From: Pseudomonadota bacterium
GTDB lineage: Bacteria > Pseudomonadota > Gammaproteobacteria > Steroidobacterales > Steroidobacteraceae
DNA: 8,064 bases
Reading direction: 5' to 3'
Assembly: GCA_021850555.1 (NCBI GenBank)
Contig: JAJZLX010000752.1
Location: 1 to 8,064 of the forward strand
The position numbers were made by a program, and so were the translations under genes. The first letter of the stretch is position 1; every line of letters starts with the position of its first letter. The notes below the pieces were generated by a model. The model saw only the letters and a program-made list of their open reading frames with translations. It did no database searches and was not told the DNA's origin. Shown here one piece after another: positions 1 to 6,789 of this stretch.

Positions 1-814
1 GAAGACGCCGGTTCGCCTCATCGATGCACTGATCCACCAGGGCGACGCCGCTCTTGCGGATCCGGCCGTTCCTGCGGATGGCGTTGTGATGGTGCAAGAC
101 GACCGGCCGGCCGTAGCTGCCCTCGGGAAGCTTCCCGGCCAGGCCGATGGGGAAGTTGTATTCGAGCGGCAGCTCCTCGAAGGGCAGCTCAAGTTGCAGC
201 ATCGCGAACGCCCAGCTCACCTGGTCGATGTGATTCACCCATCGCTGCATGATCTGCCGGTTCGCCACCAGCGTGCGGGCGTACTCGAGCCAGCGCTCAC
301 CGAGCGTGCGGATGAACCGCCGCGGGATGAGCAGCATTCCGCCGTTACAATTGAGGGCGTAGGTCATCGCCTGCGGCTCGCACCCGGTGCCGATGAGCGT
401 CGGCCTCTCGGGCAAGCCGATCAGCGCCCGAGCCTCCTCGAGCACGGACAGGGGGGGGTTCTCGAGATCGACGCGCCGCGCGCGCACCGTGTCGGCCCGC
501 GCCACCTCATCGAGCGGGCGCAGGATGGCGAGGTCCGTGTCGCAACAGACGAGGACATCGAAGTCATCGTCGGTCAGGGTGAACAGCTGGTTGATCTTGT
601 TGCAGTACGTCTTGTCCGGCCCCAGGGGCAGCTCGAGCGCGCGCACCCCGAAGCGGGCGGCCAGGCGCCTGCCGGCCTCGCCGCTGCGCTGCGTGACCTG
701 CGCCACGATGTCGTCCGAGGGCACCCCGGCGGCGAGCAGCGTGCGCAGGAATATCCCGCCTTGGACGAGAAACCGGGGATGCTCGTCGATGACGAAGCTG
801 TATCTGAGACGCAC
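1..814 (-). CDS. GT-A-type glycosyltransferase-like protein, partial (C-terminal end beyond window)
   Basis: A minus-strand frame stays open from the GTG at 814 to the window edge (271 codons), in the gap left by the neighbouring genes. The protein has the marks of a nucleotide-sugar transferase of the GT-A fold. There is a buried beta strand ending in a DTD motif (residues 92-94, metal and nucleotide-sugar site), an NCNGG stretch (155-159) followed by a hydrophobic strand, a DQ pair (197-198) before an aromatic helix, and a VLHHH stretch (239-243) that could supply the late metal-binding histidine. No signal peptide or membrane segment is visible, so it is probably cytoplasmic. The GTG lies 10 bases after the tdh stop with no good Shine-Dalgarno, so translation may be coupled to tdh; no in-frame ATG lies near. 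I infer a sugar-transfer role; donor, acceptor and exact family are unknown. An 8-base C run (451-458) lies inside the coding sequence. Confidence 0.72.
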   Translation of the reverse strand, partial: MRLRYSFVIDEHPRFLVQGGIFLRTLLAAGVPSDDIVAQVTQRSGEAGRRLAARFGVRALELPLGPDKTYCNKINQLFTLTDDDFDVLVCCDTDLAILRPLDEVARADTVRARRVDLENPPLSVLEEARALIGLPERPTLIGTGCEPQAMTYALNCNGGMLLIPRRFIRTLGERWLEYARTLVANRQIMQRWVNHIDQVSWAFAMLQLELPFEELPLEYNFPIGLAGKLPEGSYGRPVVLHHHNAIRRNGRIRKSGVALVDQCIDEANRRL

Positions 815-824
815 GGTACGCCGG

Positions 825-1856
825 CTACAGGCTCTGCCAGTCGAGGATGACCTTGCCGGAGCGGCCGGAGCCCATGATCTCGAAGCCCTGCCGGTATTCC
901 TGGATGGGCAAGTGGTGGGTGATGACCGGGCCGAGGTCGAGGCCGCTTTGCAGCAGGCTCGCCATTTTGTACCAGGTCTCGAACATCTCGCGCCCGTAGA
1001 TGCCCTTCAGGGTGAGGCCCTTGAAGATCACCTGATTCCAGTCGATGGCGGTCTCCTCCGGCGGGATGCCGAGCAGGGCCACCGAGCCGCCGTGGTGCAT
1101 CGTGCGCAGCAGGTCGCGGAACGCGGTGGAGTTGCCCGACATCTCCAGGCCCACATCGAAGCCCTCCTGCATGCCGAGGTCCTGCATCGTCTGATCGAGG
1201 GTCTCTCGCTGGACGTTCACGGCGCGGGTGGCGCCCATCTTTCTCGCGAGCTCCAACCGGTAGTCGTTGACGTCCGTGATCACGACGTGGCGCGCCCCGA
1301 CGAAGCGGGCGATGCCGACCGCCATGACGCCGATCGGGCCCGCGCCGGTGATCAGCACGTCCTCGCCGACCATGCTGAAGGCGAGCGCGGTGTGCGTGGC
1401 GTTGCCGAACGGGTCGAGGATCGAGGCGATGTCGTCGCTGATCGAGTCCGGGAGCTTGAAGGCGTTGTCGGCCGGGATGGCGAGGTACTCGGCGAACGCG
1501 CCCGGGCGGTTCACGCCCACCCCGATGGTGTTGCGGCACAGATGCCGCCGTCCGGCGCGGCAGTTGCGGCAGTGCCCGCAGGTGATGTGCCCCTCGCCCG
1601 AGACACGGTCGCCGGGCTTCAACCCGCGCACCTCCGAGCCGATCTCGATCACCCGACCGCAGTACTCGTGGCCCACGGCCATGGGCACGGGGATGGTCTT
1701 GCGCGCCCAGGCGTCCCAGTTGTAGATGTGCATGTCGGTGCCGCAGATCGCGGTCTTGGCGATCTCGATCAGCACGTCGTTCGGCCCGATCGTGGGCTCG
1801 GGGATGTCCTCGAGCCAGATGCCGGGGGCGGATTCCTTCTTGACCAGAGCCTTCAA
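825..1856 (-). CDS. tdh: L-threonine 3-dehydrogenase
   Basis: This cytoplasmic zinc-dependent, NAD-linked medium-chain dehydrogenase oxidises L-threonine to 2-amino-3-oxobutyrate, the substrate of the Kbl enzyme encoded just upstream. The 343-residue length fits the family (341 in E. coli). Catalytic zinc residues C38, H63 and E64 (in GHEYCG) are present with T40 and H43. The structural zinc lobe has C93, C96, C99 and C107. The Rossmann motif GAGPIG is at 171-176, with the NAD-type acidic residue D195 ending the second strand. The motif [14 protein letters not shown] is also typical of Tdh. The start is TTG at 1856: it gives an MKAL N-terminus like E. coli Tdh, and GGAG sits 7 bases before it. 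The start overlaps the kbl stop (TTGA), implying translational coupling. The alternative, a general alcohol or polyol dehydrogenase, is very unlikely. Confidence 0.98.
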   Translation of the reverse strand: MKALVKKESAPGIWLEDIPEPTIGPNDVLIEIAKTAICGTDMHIYNWDAWARKTIPVPMAVGHEYCGRVIEIGSEVRGLKPGDRVSGEGHITCGHCRNCRAGRRHLCRNTIGVGVNRPGAFAEYLAIPADNAFKLPDSISDDIASILDPFGNATHTALAFSMVGEDVLITGAGPIGVMAVGIARFVGARHVVITDVNDYRLELARKMGATRAVNVQRETLDQTMQDLGMQEGFDVGLEMSGNSTAFRDLLRTMHHGGSVALLGIPPEETAIDWNQVIFKGLTLKGIYGREMFETWYKMASLLQSGLDLGPVITHHLPIQEYRQGFEIMGSGRSGKVILDWQSL

Positions 1857-3040
1857 GGGATTACTCCAAGTTCGTGTCCGACGGAGGCGAAGGCCCCGAG
1901 AGCGGTGTCGAGCTGCCCCCGGGTGAGGGCGGCGGACATCTGGGTGCGGATGCGCGCCTCACCCCTGGGCACCACCGGGTAGGAGAAGCCGATGACGTAC
2001 ACGCCGTGCTCGAGCAGCCGGTCGGCCATGCGCGCGGCGAGCGCGGCATCGCCGATCATCACCGGGATGATGGGGTGCTCGCCGGGCTTGAGCGTGAAGC
2101 CGAGGCGGGTGAGGCCGGCGCGGAAATACCGCGCATTCTCGTGCAGCTGCGTGCGCAGCCGCGGGTCCTGCTCGAGCAGCTCGAGCACACGCAGCCCGAC
2201 GGCCGCCACCACCGGCGGGATGCTGTTCGAGAAGAGGTAGGGGCGGGAGCGCTGGCGCAGCCACTCGATGACCTCGCGCCGCGAGGCGATGTAGCCGCCG
2301 CTTGCCCCGCCGAGCGCCTTGCCGAGCGTGCCGGTGAGGATGTCGATGCGCGAGGCCACCCCGCAGTGCTGCGGGGTGCCGCGGCCGCCCGCGCCCATGA
2401 ATCCGGTGGCGTGCGAGTCATCGACCATCACGAGCGCGTCGTAGCGGTCGGCGAGCTCGCAGATGCCCGCCAGGTTGGCAAGGGTGCCGTCCATCGAGAA
2501 CACCCCGTCGGTGGCGATGAGGCGGGTGCGGGCGGAGGCGCACTCGCGCAGGCATTTTTCCAGCTCCCCCATGTCGCCGTTGGCATAGCGGTGGCGCTGC
2601 GCCTTGCACAGGCGGATGCCGTCGATGATGCTGGCGTGATTGAGCGCATCGGAGATCACCGCGTCGCGCTCATCGAGCAGCGTCTCGAACAGGCCGCCGT
2701 TCGCATCGAAGCAGGAGGAATAGAGGATGGCGTCCTCGGTGCCGAGGAAGCCGCTCAAGCGCTGCTCGAGCTGCTTGTGCACGGTCTGCGTGCCGCAGAT
2801 GAAGCGCACCGAGGCCATGCCGAAGCCGAAGCGCTCGAGCGCCTCGTGGGCCGCGGCCAGCACCGCCGGGTGGCTGGCGAGTCCGAGGTAGTTATTGGCG
2901 CAGAGGTTCACCACCTCGCGCCCGCCGGTGTGGACCACGCTGCCCTGGGGTCCTGAGAGCACGCGCTCGCTCTTGTAAAGGCCCTGTTCCTTCAGGGCGC
3001 CGAGGTCACAGCGCAGCCGCTCGATGAGATCTTGCATCAT
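1853..3040 (-). CDS. kbl: 2-amino-3-ketobutyrate coenzyme A ligase (glycine C-acetyltransferase)
   Basis: Kbl is a cytoplasmic PLP enzyme of the alpha-oxoamine synthase family. It cleaves 2-amino-3-oxobutyrate with CoA to glycine and acetyl-CoA, completing threonine breakdown with Tdh. The protein has 395 residues (398 in E. coli). The PLP lysine is K241 in [16 protein letters not shown] (207-213) holds the cofactor-stacking and ring-nitrogen region, and NH at 134-135 fits the aromatic-stacking histidine. CANNYLGLA (47-55) is the typical substrate-side motif near the N-terminus. Other family members (BioF, HemA, SPT) share this fold, but the tdh partner and the ICGTQ and FMGAGGRGT segments favour Kbl. 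Two ATG codons are adjacent (3040 and 3037); neither has a Shine-Dalgarno, and a TATAAT lies just upstream, so the transcript may be leaderless. The gene order kbl-tdh is the same as in E. coli. Confidence 0.98.
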   Translation of the reverse strand: MMQDLIERLRCDLGALKEQGLYKSERVLSGPQGSVVHTGGREVVNLCANNYLGLASHPAVLAAAHEALERFGFGMASVRFICGTQTVHKQLEQRLSGFLGTEDAILYSSCFDANGGLFETLLDERDAVISDALNHASIIDGIRLCKAQRHRYANGDMGELEKCLRECASARTRLIATDGVFSMDGTLANLAGICELADRYDALVMVDDSHATGFMGAGGRGTPQHCGVASRIDILTGTLGKALGGASGGYIASRREVIEWLRQRSRPYLFSNSIPPVVAAVGLRVLELLEQDPRLRTQLHENARYFRAGLTRLGFTLKPGEHPIIPVMIGDAALAARMADRLLEHGVYVIGFSYPVVPRGEARIRTQMSAALTRGQLDTALGAFASVGHELGVIP

Positions 3041-3048
3041 GCGCGCGC

Positions 3049-3054
3049 ATTATA
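3049..3054 (-). promoter_or_regulatory. Candidate -10 box of the kbl-tdh operon
   Basis: A perfect TATAAT lies only 8 bases before the first kbl ATG. A start site 6-8 bases downstream would fall at about 3041-3043, giving an almost leaderless mRNA. No good -35 is found at 16-18 bases (the hexamers there resemble GGAAGC or CGGAAG), so either an activator helps or the match is chance. A 10-base palindrome GGAAGCTTCC (3067-3076) and a hairpin TCCGC-CTCA-GCGGA (3074-3087) cover the -35 area and could bind a regulator. Confidence 0.5.
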
Positions 3055-3142
3055 CGCGGCCGCGCGGGAAGCTTCCGCCTCAGCGGATCGCCCGTGGAAC
3101 GCGTGCGCTCGCGTTGCCCGTGAGCCGGTGGCGCCGAGCGGC

Positions 3143-3847
3143 TTAAGCGGCCGGAGAGGCGCTCGCCGGCTGCGTATCGCTCAGGCGGATGGTGCGCCCG
3201 TGCACCGACAGGCGCCGCTCGCCGCTTAACTGCCCGAGCGCACGCACCACCGTCTCGGGCGCGAGCCCCAGGTAGGAGCCGATGTCCGCGCGCGTCAACG
3301 GCAGGCTGAACAGGCCATCGGGAGTCTGTCTCACCAGGGCACGCGAGGCGTAGTTCTCGATGAACGCCGCCACACGCTCGACCGCCGAGAGGCCCGCCCA
3401 GGGGGGCGCGGCACGCTCGAGCTGCATCGCGTACTTCAGCAGCAGCCGCTCGAGCAGCGCGGCGCTCGCCTGGCCGCTCCCGGGCGCCGGCAGATTCAGC
3501 CGACACACCGAGACCTCGGTGGCGGCCTGCGCCGTATAGGGATGCTCGCCGCGCGCATAGCCCTCCATGCCGAGCAGCTCCCCGGGCAGGCTCAGGCCGG
3601 CGACCCTTTGGGTGCCGTCCGCCAGGCTCTCGCGCAGGATCAGGCAGCCGTTCACCACCATGTAGACCGTGCCGGTGCGCTCGCCCTGGCGCACCAGCAG
3701 CTCGCCGCGCTCGAGCACCGCCGCACGGCGCCCGCGCAGGCTCTCGACAGGCATTCGCAGCTCCCCCCAGCAGCGCCCGGAGGAGGGACAGGTTGCGCAG
3801 TCCGTTTCGATGATGGAAAGCGTTCGAACAGTGCGTTTTGTTTGCAT
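3143..3847 (-). CDS. FNR-like Crp/Fnr-family transcription regulator with four cluster cysteines
   Basis: This 234-residue cytoplasmic regulator has the full FNR plan. The N-terminal cysteines C17, C20 and C26 have the C-x2-C-x5-C spacing of E. coli FNR C20, C23 and C29. A cNMP-type beta-roll follows (about 35-120) with C115 in TEVSVCRL, matching FNR C122. A long dimerisation helix spans about 126-147, and a winged helix-turn-helix has TRADIGSYLGL at 185-195. It should bind a 4Fe-4S cluster and act as an oxygen or NO sensor controlling transcription. The ATG at 3847 is chosen because the N-terminus then aligns with E. coli FNR; the frame stays open further upstream but with no family sequence. 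Oddities: the cluster loop reads PSSGR, and the recognition helix has E198, V201 and R202 where FNR has E, S and R. It lies divergent from nadA and upstream of kbl. The family is certain; true FNR orthology is less so. Confidence 0.93.
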   Translation of the reverse strand: MQTKRTVRTLSIIETDCATCPSSGRCWGELRMPVESLRGRRAAVLERGELLVRQGERTGTVYMVVNGCLILRESLADGTQRVAGLSLPGELLGMEGYARGEHPYTAQAATEVSVCRLNLPAPGSGQASAALLERLLLKYAMQLERAAPPWAGLSAVERVAAFIENYASRALVRQTPDGLFSLPLTRADIGSYLGLAPETVVRALGQLSGERRLSVHGRTIRLSDTQPASASPAA

Positions 3848-4021
3848 CGGGACCCACGCTACCGCCTGTCCGGGACATGCGGTATCAGGGTTTTCCGCAA
3901 GCGCCGCGGTGGGCGGGCGGCCGCGGGCTCCAAGCCGCCTCGTCCCCGGTCTTCCCCCGGGGTGAGGAAAGTCAACCTTCGCGCTACGCAAGCCCGCTGG
4001 CCTCAGGCAAGATCGATCGTC
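3848..4021. promoter_or_regulatory. Divergent control region between the FNR-like gene and nadA
   Basis: These 174 bases must hold both promoters. I see no convincing sigma-70 hexamer pair in either direction and no TTGAT-N4-ATCAA FNR box. There is a GC-rich dyad CCCCGG-N7-CCGGGG (3944-3962) without a T tract. The nadA start codon sits inside the inverted repeat CGTCAT-G-ATGACG (4018-4030). These could be operators, but in DNA this GC-rich short dyads are expected by chance. Confidence 0.4.
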
Positions 4022-5005
4022 ATGATGACGGCGTATGACAGCGGCTCCCCGGGCCGCACGCTCGTGGCGCGGCTCTCGCACGTGGTTCCCGCCGCGGAGA
4101 TCGAGCTCGGCCTGCCGATCATCGAGCGGATCCTCGAGCTGAAGGCGCGCCTGGGCGCGGTGGTGCTGGCGCACAACTATCAGGTGCCGCTGATCACCGC
4201 GGCGGTGGCCGACTACACCGGCGACTCGCTCGCCATGGCGCAGTTCGCCGTCAACTGCGACGCCGACACCATCGTGGTGTGCGGCGTGCGCTTCATGGCC
4301 GAGACCGTCAAGCTCCTGTGCCCCGAGAAGCGCGTGCTGCTGCCGGCGCAGGAGGCCGGCTGCTCGCTCGCCGACTCGATCACGCCCGAGGATGTGCAGC
4401 GGGTGCGCGAGAGCTGCCCCGATGCCCCCGTCATCGCCTATGTCAACACCTCGGCGGCCGTGAAGGCCGAGGCGGACATCTGCTGCACATCGGGCAACGC
4501 GGTGCGGATCGCGCAGTCGCTCGGCTGCGAGCGGGTGATCGTGCTTCCGGACCGGCACCTCGCGCAGTTCGTGGCGCGCTCGAGCGGTCTCGAGGTGATC
4601 GCCTGGGGCGGGGAGTGCGAGGTGCACACGCGCTTCTCAGCGGCCGATATCCGCGGCTTTCGCGTGAACACCGGCGCGACGGTGCTCGCGCACCCGGAGT
4701 GCCCGGCGGCGGTGCAGGCGGAGGCGGATTTCGTGGGCTCGACGGCCGCAATGGCCGATTACCTGACGCGCCGGCGGCCTGAGCGGGCGTTGCTGCTCAC
4801 CGAGTGCTCCATGGCCGACAACGTGGCGGTGCAGTGCCCGGACATCACCTTCCTGCGCCCTTGCAACCTGTGCCGGCACATGAAGGCGACCACGCTCGAG
4901 CGGCTCTGCGAGGCGCTGAGCACGCTCGGGGAGCAGATCCGCATCGATCCGGCCATCGCCGAGCGCGCCCGCAGGCCGATCGCGCGCATGCTGTCGATGG
5001 GCTGA
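4022..5005 (+). CDS. nadA: Quinolinate synthase
   Basis: NadA condenses iminoaspartate (made by NadB) with dihydroxyacetone phosphate to quinolinate, the first committed steps of de novo NAD synthesis; it is cytoplasmic and carries an oxygen-labile 4Fe-4S cluster. The three pseudo-repeated domains are visible, with cluster ligands predicted as C114 (EAGCSLADS), C199 (GGECEVH) and C284 (CNLCRHMKATT). Their 85-residue spacing matches the compact NadA type. AHNYQ (50-54), GVRFMAETVK (88-97), YVNTSAAVKAEAD (140-152) and CTSGNA (155-160) are family motifs. At 327 residues it is somewhat shorter than E. coli NadA (347). The start is ATG at 4022, with a second ATG at 4025; the frame is open further upstream, but that part overlaps the divergent regulator and lacks NadA sequence. 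Only a distant AGG, about 15 bases away, resembles a Shine-Dalgarno. nadB follows after 19 bases. Confidence 0.97.
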   Translation: MMTAYDSGSPGRTLVARLSHVVPAAEIELGLPIIERILELKARLGAVVLAHNYQVPLITAAVADYTGDSLAMAQFAVNCDADTIVVCGVRFMAETVKLLCPEKRVLLPAQEAGCSLADSITPEDVQRVRESCPDAPVIAYVNTSAAVKAEADICCTSGNAVRIAQSLGCERVIVLPDRHLAQFVARSSGLEVIAWGGECEVHTRFSAADIRGFRVNTGATVLAHPECPAAVQAEADFVGSTAAMADYLTRRRPERALLLTECSMADNVAVQCPDITFLRPCNLCRHMKATTLERLCEALSTLGEQIRIDPAIAERARRPIARMLSMG

Positions 5006-5024
5006 CCCTCCAACCGATCCGTCC

Positions 5025-6521
5025 ATGAGCTCGATCGACACCGACGTGTTGGTGATCGGCGCGGGAGCGGCGGGCCTGTGCGCCGCGATCAGCGCCGCGC
5101 CGCGGCGCGTGCTGGTGGTCTCGGCCGAGGATCCGCGCGCGGCGAGCTCCACGGCCCTCGCCCAGGGCGGCATCGCCGCCCCGCTCGGGGCGGGGGACTC
5201 GGTGCGCTCGCAGTGGGCGGACACACTGGCGGCCGGCTGTCACACGAGCGATCCGCGGGCCGCCTTGAGGATCATCCGGGGCGCCGGTGAGGCGGTGCGG
5301 TTCCTGAGCGGCGTGGGAGTGCGCTTCGATCACGGGGAGTCCGGCTGGCGGGTGCACCTGGAGGCCGGCCACAGCCACCCCCGGGTGCTGCATGCCGAGG
5401 GCGATCGCACCGGCAGTGCGATTCTCGCGGCGCTGCTGGCTCATGCGGCCGGCTGCGGGCACATCGAGCTGCTCTCGGGGCTGCGCGTGGCGAGGCTCCT
5501 CGGAGGCGAGGACGGGGGCATCGCCGGCGCGCTGGGATTCGATCGGGCGGGCGCAGCGGTGCACATCAGCGCACGGGACACGGTGCTCGCCACGGGCGGG
5601 CTCGGCGGACTGTTCCCGTCCACGACCAACGGCCTCCATGCCAACGGGGACGGCCTCGCGATGGCGCTCAGCCGCGGCGCGCGCGTGGCGGGCCTGGAGT
5701 TCGTCCAGTTCCATCCGACTGCGCTCAAGACATCCGAAGACCCCGCGCCCCTTTTGACCGAGGCGCTGCGTGGCGCGGGAGCGTTTCTGCTCGATGCGCG
5801 CGGGGATCGGCTCATGAAGGGAGCGCATCCCCTGGGCGATCTCGCGCCCCGGGACGTGGTGGCCCGCGCCGTATGGGAGCGGGGCTTGAGGGGCGAGGGG
5901 GTGTGGCTCGATGCCACGCCGGTGTTCCGGTCGGAGCGCGCCGGGGAGTTCCCCCTGGCGCTTCACACCTGCCGCTCGCACGGCCTCGACCCGGCGCGCG
6001 AGCCGGTGCCGATCACCGCGGCGGCGCACTATCACATGGGCGGGATCGTGGTCGATCCGCTCGGGCGCACGGATCTGCCGGGGCTGTGGGCCTGTGGAGA
6101 GGTGGCGTGCACGGGCATGCACGGGGCCAATCGTCTGGCGAGCAATTCCCTGCTGGAGGCGGTCGTGTGCGGGCGCATCGCCGGAGAGTCGCTCGCGCAC
6201 TCGAGCCCCGTGCCGCGCAAAGCGCGTGCGGAGGGGGAGGGGGCCGGGGACATCTCGGCCGATCGGCACGGCGGGGGAGCCGCGCTGCGCGCCATCATGG
6301 GCCGCTGCATGGGGCCGTTGCGCGAGGGGGGGGAGCTGCAGAGCGGGCTGCGCGAGCTCGCCGCGCTTCGCGAGAGCCTCGCGCCCGAGGCGCTGACGGT
6401 ACGCCAGAGGCTCGATCTGTCCATTGCGATGGTGCGCTCGGCGCTCTCGCGCCGGGAGAGCCGCGGAGCGCATTGGCGCAGCGATTTTCCGCGCCGCAAC
6501 CCGAAGGCCGATGCGCGCTAG
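5025..6521 (+). CDS. nadB: L-aspartate oxidase
   Basis: NadB is a cytoplasmic FAD enzyme of the succinate dehydrogenase/fumarate reductase flavoprotein family. It oxidises L-aspartate to iminoaspartate for NadA, passing electrons to oxygen or fumarate. The dinucleotide motif GAGAAG is at 12-17, and the FAD contact STALAQGGIAA is at 42-52. Active-site residues predicted from E. coli NadB are H230 (QFHPTAL), R276 (APRDVVAR), H335 (AAHYHMGG) and R370 (GANRLASNS). GEVACTGMHGANR (358-370) is characteristic, and the C-terminus ends in the usual RRESRGAHWRSDFP segment, so the gene is complete. At 498 residues it is shorter than E. coli NadB (540), mostly through a compact helical tail. The ATG at 5025 fits the family N-terminus. 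There is no Shine-Dalgarno in the 19-base gap after nadA, so translational coupling is likely. An 8-base G run (6326-6333) lies within the tail region. Confidence 0.97.
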   Translation: MSSIDTDVLVIGAGAAGLCAAISAAPRRVLVVSAEDPRAASSTALAQGGIAAPLGAGDSVRSQWADTLAAGCHTSDPRAALRIIRGAGEAVRFLSGVGVRFDHGESGWRVHLEAGHSHPRVLHAEGDRTGSAILAALLAHAAGCGHIELLSGLRVARLLGGEDGGIAGALGFDRAGAAVHISARDTVLATGGLGGLFPSTTNGLHANGDGLAMALSRGARVAGLEFVQFHPTALKTSEDPAPLLTEALRGAGAFLLDARGDRLMKGAHPLGDLAPRDVVARAVWERGLRGEGVWLDATPVFRSERAGEFPLALHTCRSHGLDPAREPVPITAAAHYHMGGIVVDPLGRTDLPGLWACGEVACTGMHGANRLASNSLLEAVVCGRIAGESLAHSSPVPRKARAEGEGAGDISADRHGGGAALRAIMGRCMGPLREGGELQSGLRELAALRESLAPEALTVRQRLDLSIAMVRSALSRRESRGAHWRSDFPRRNPKADAR

Positions 6522-6715
6522 CGCGGATCGCTCACACGCAGGGGGGCGTTGAGCGGGTGCAAGCCGAGTGGCGACAGCGAGTCAACACTCAAACACCGGG
6601 CAGTTCCGATGCACGCACGGTGAGCGGCGAGGCGGCTCGGGCCTTCCTGCGCCCGGCCGGCGGCAAGAGACCTTGGCCGGGCCGAGCCTGCCCGCGCCGG
6701 CGCGAACCCAACAAA
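6522..6715. other. Spacer after nadB, no gene seen
   Basis: No open frame here resembles a protein. The stretch can fold strongly: GCCCGGCC (6651-6658) pairs with GGCCGGGC (6675-6682) across 16 bases, and GGCTCGG (6634-6640) can pair with CCGAGCC (6682-6688). Neither dyad is followed by a T tract. It probably forms the structured 3' end of the nadAB transcript before the shared hairpin at 6716. Confidence 0.5.
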
Positions 6716-6743
6716 AAGCCGGCAGCGGTGCGGCTGCCGGCTT
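6716..6743 (-). terminator. Rho-independent terminator of the PEP-CTERM gene, probably bidirectional
   Basis: A perfect 11-base stem AAGCCGGCAGC / GCTGCCGGCTT surrounds a 6-base loop. On the minus strand it is followed by TTTTTG, giving a strong intrinsic terminator 46 bases after the PEP-CTERM stop. On the plus strand the A run becomes the 5' side and the tail is only TTCATT, so it would be a weaker terminator for nadB. Confidence 0.9.
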
Positions 6744-6789
6744 CATTGGCGCTTCGTCTTTGTTCTTGTTGTTCTGGTTTTGCTACTTG
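6744..6789 (-). other. A/C-rich 3' UTR of the PEP-CTERM transcript with a possible Hfq-binding ARN run
   Basis: Between the stop codon and the terminator the minus strand is G-poor and rich in A and C, quite unlike the surrounding DNA. It holds five consecutive A-R-N triplets, AACAACAAGAACAAA (plus-strand 6759-6773). ARN triplets are the known ligand of the Hfq distal face, and a terminator U tail is the known ligand of its proximal face. The combination resembles a 3' UTR-derived small RNA, which is inference only. Confidence 0.3.

Noticed and set aside
387..1982. Long plus-strand open frame of 531 codons antisense to tdh and the glycosyltransferase-like gene
   Set aside because: It runs opposite clear genes, its protein is Arg/Ala/Asp-rich without family motifs, and such frames are expected in GC-rich DNA.
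3542..4021. N-terminal extension of NadA back to an ATG at 3542
   Set aside because: The extension overlaps the divergent regulator, has no NadA similarity and would make the protein about 160 residues too long.
3848..4021. FNR box (TTGAT-N4-ATCAA) in the divergent region
   Set aside because: No stretch fits with two or fewer mismatches in the half-sites by eye; the nearest (CTGAT on the minus strand) lacks a partner.
3848..4627. N-terminal extension of the FNR-like protein in the same open frame
   Set aside because: It runs antisense through nadA and lacks regulator sequence; the ATG at 3847 gives a normal FNR N-terminus.
4845..6473. Minus-strand open frame of 542 codons across nadB
   Set aside because: It is antisense to a complete nadB, has shadow-type Arg/Pro/Ala composition and no recognisable motif.
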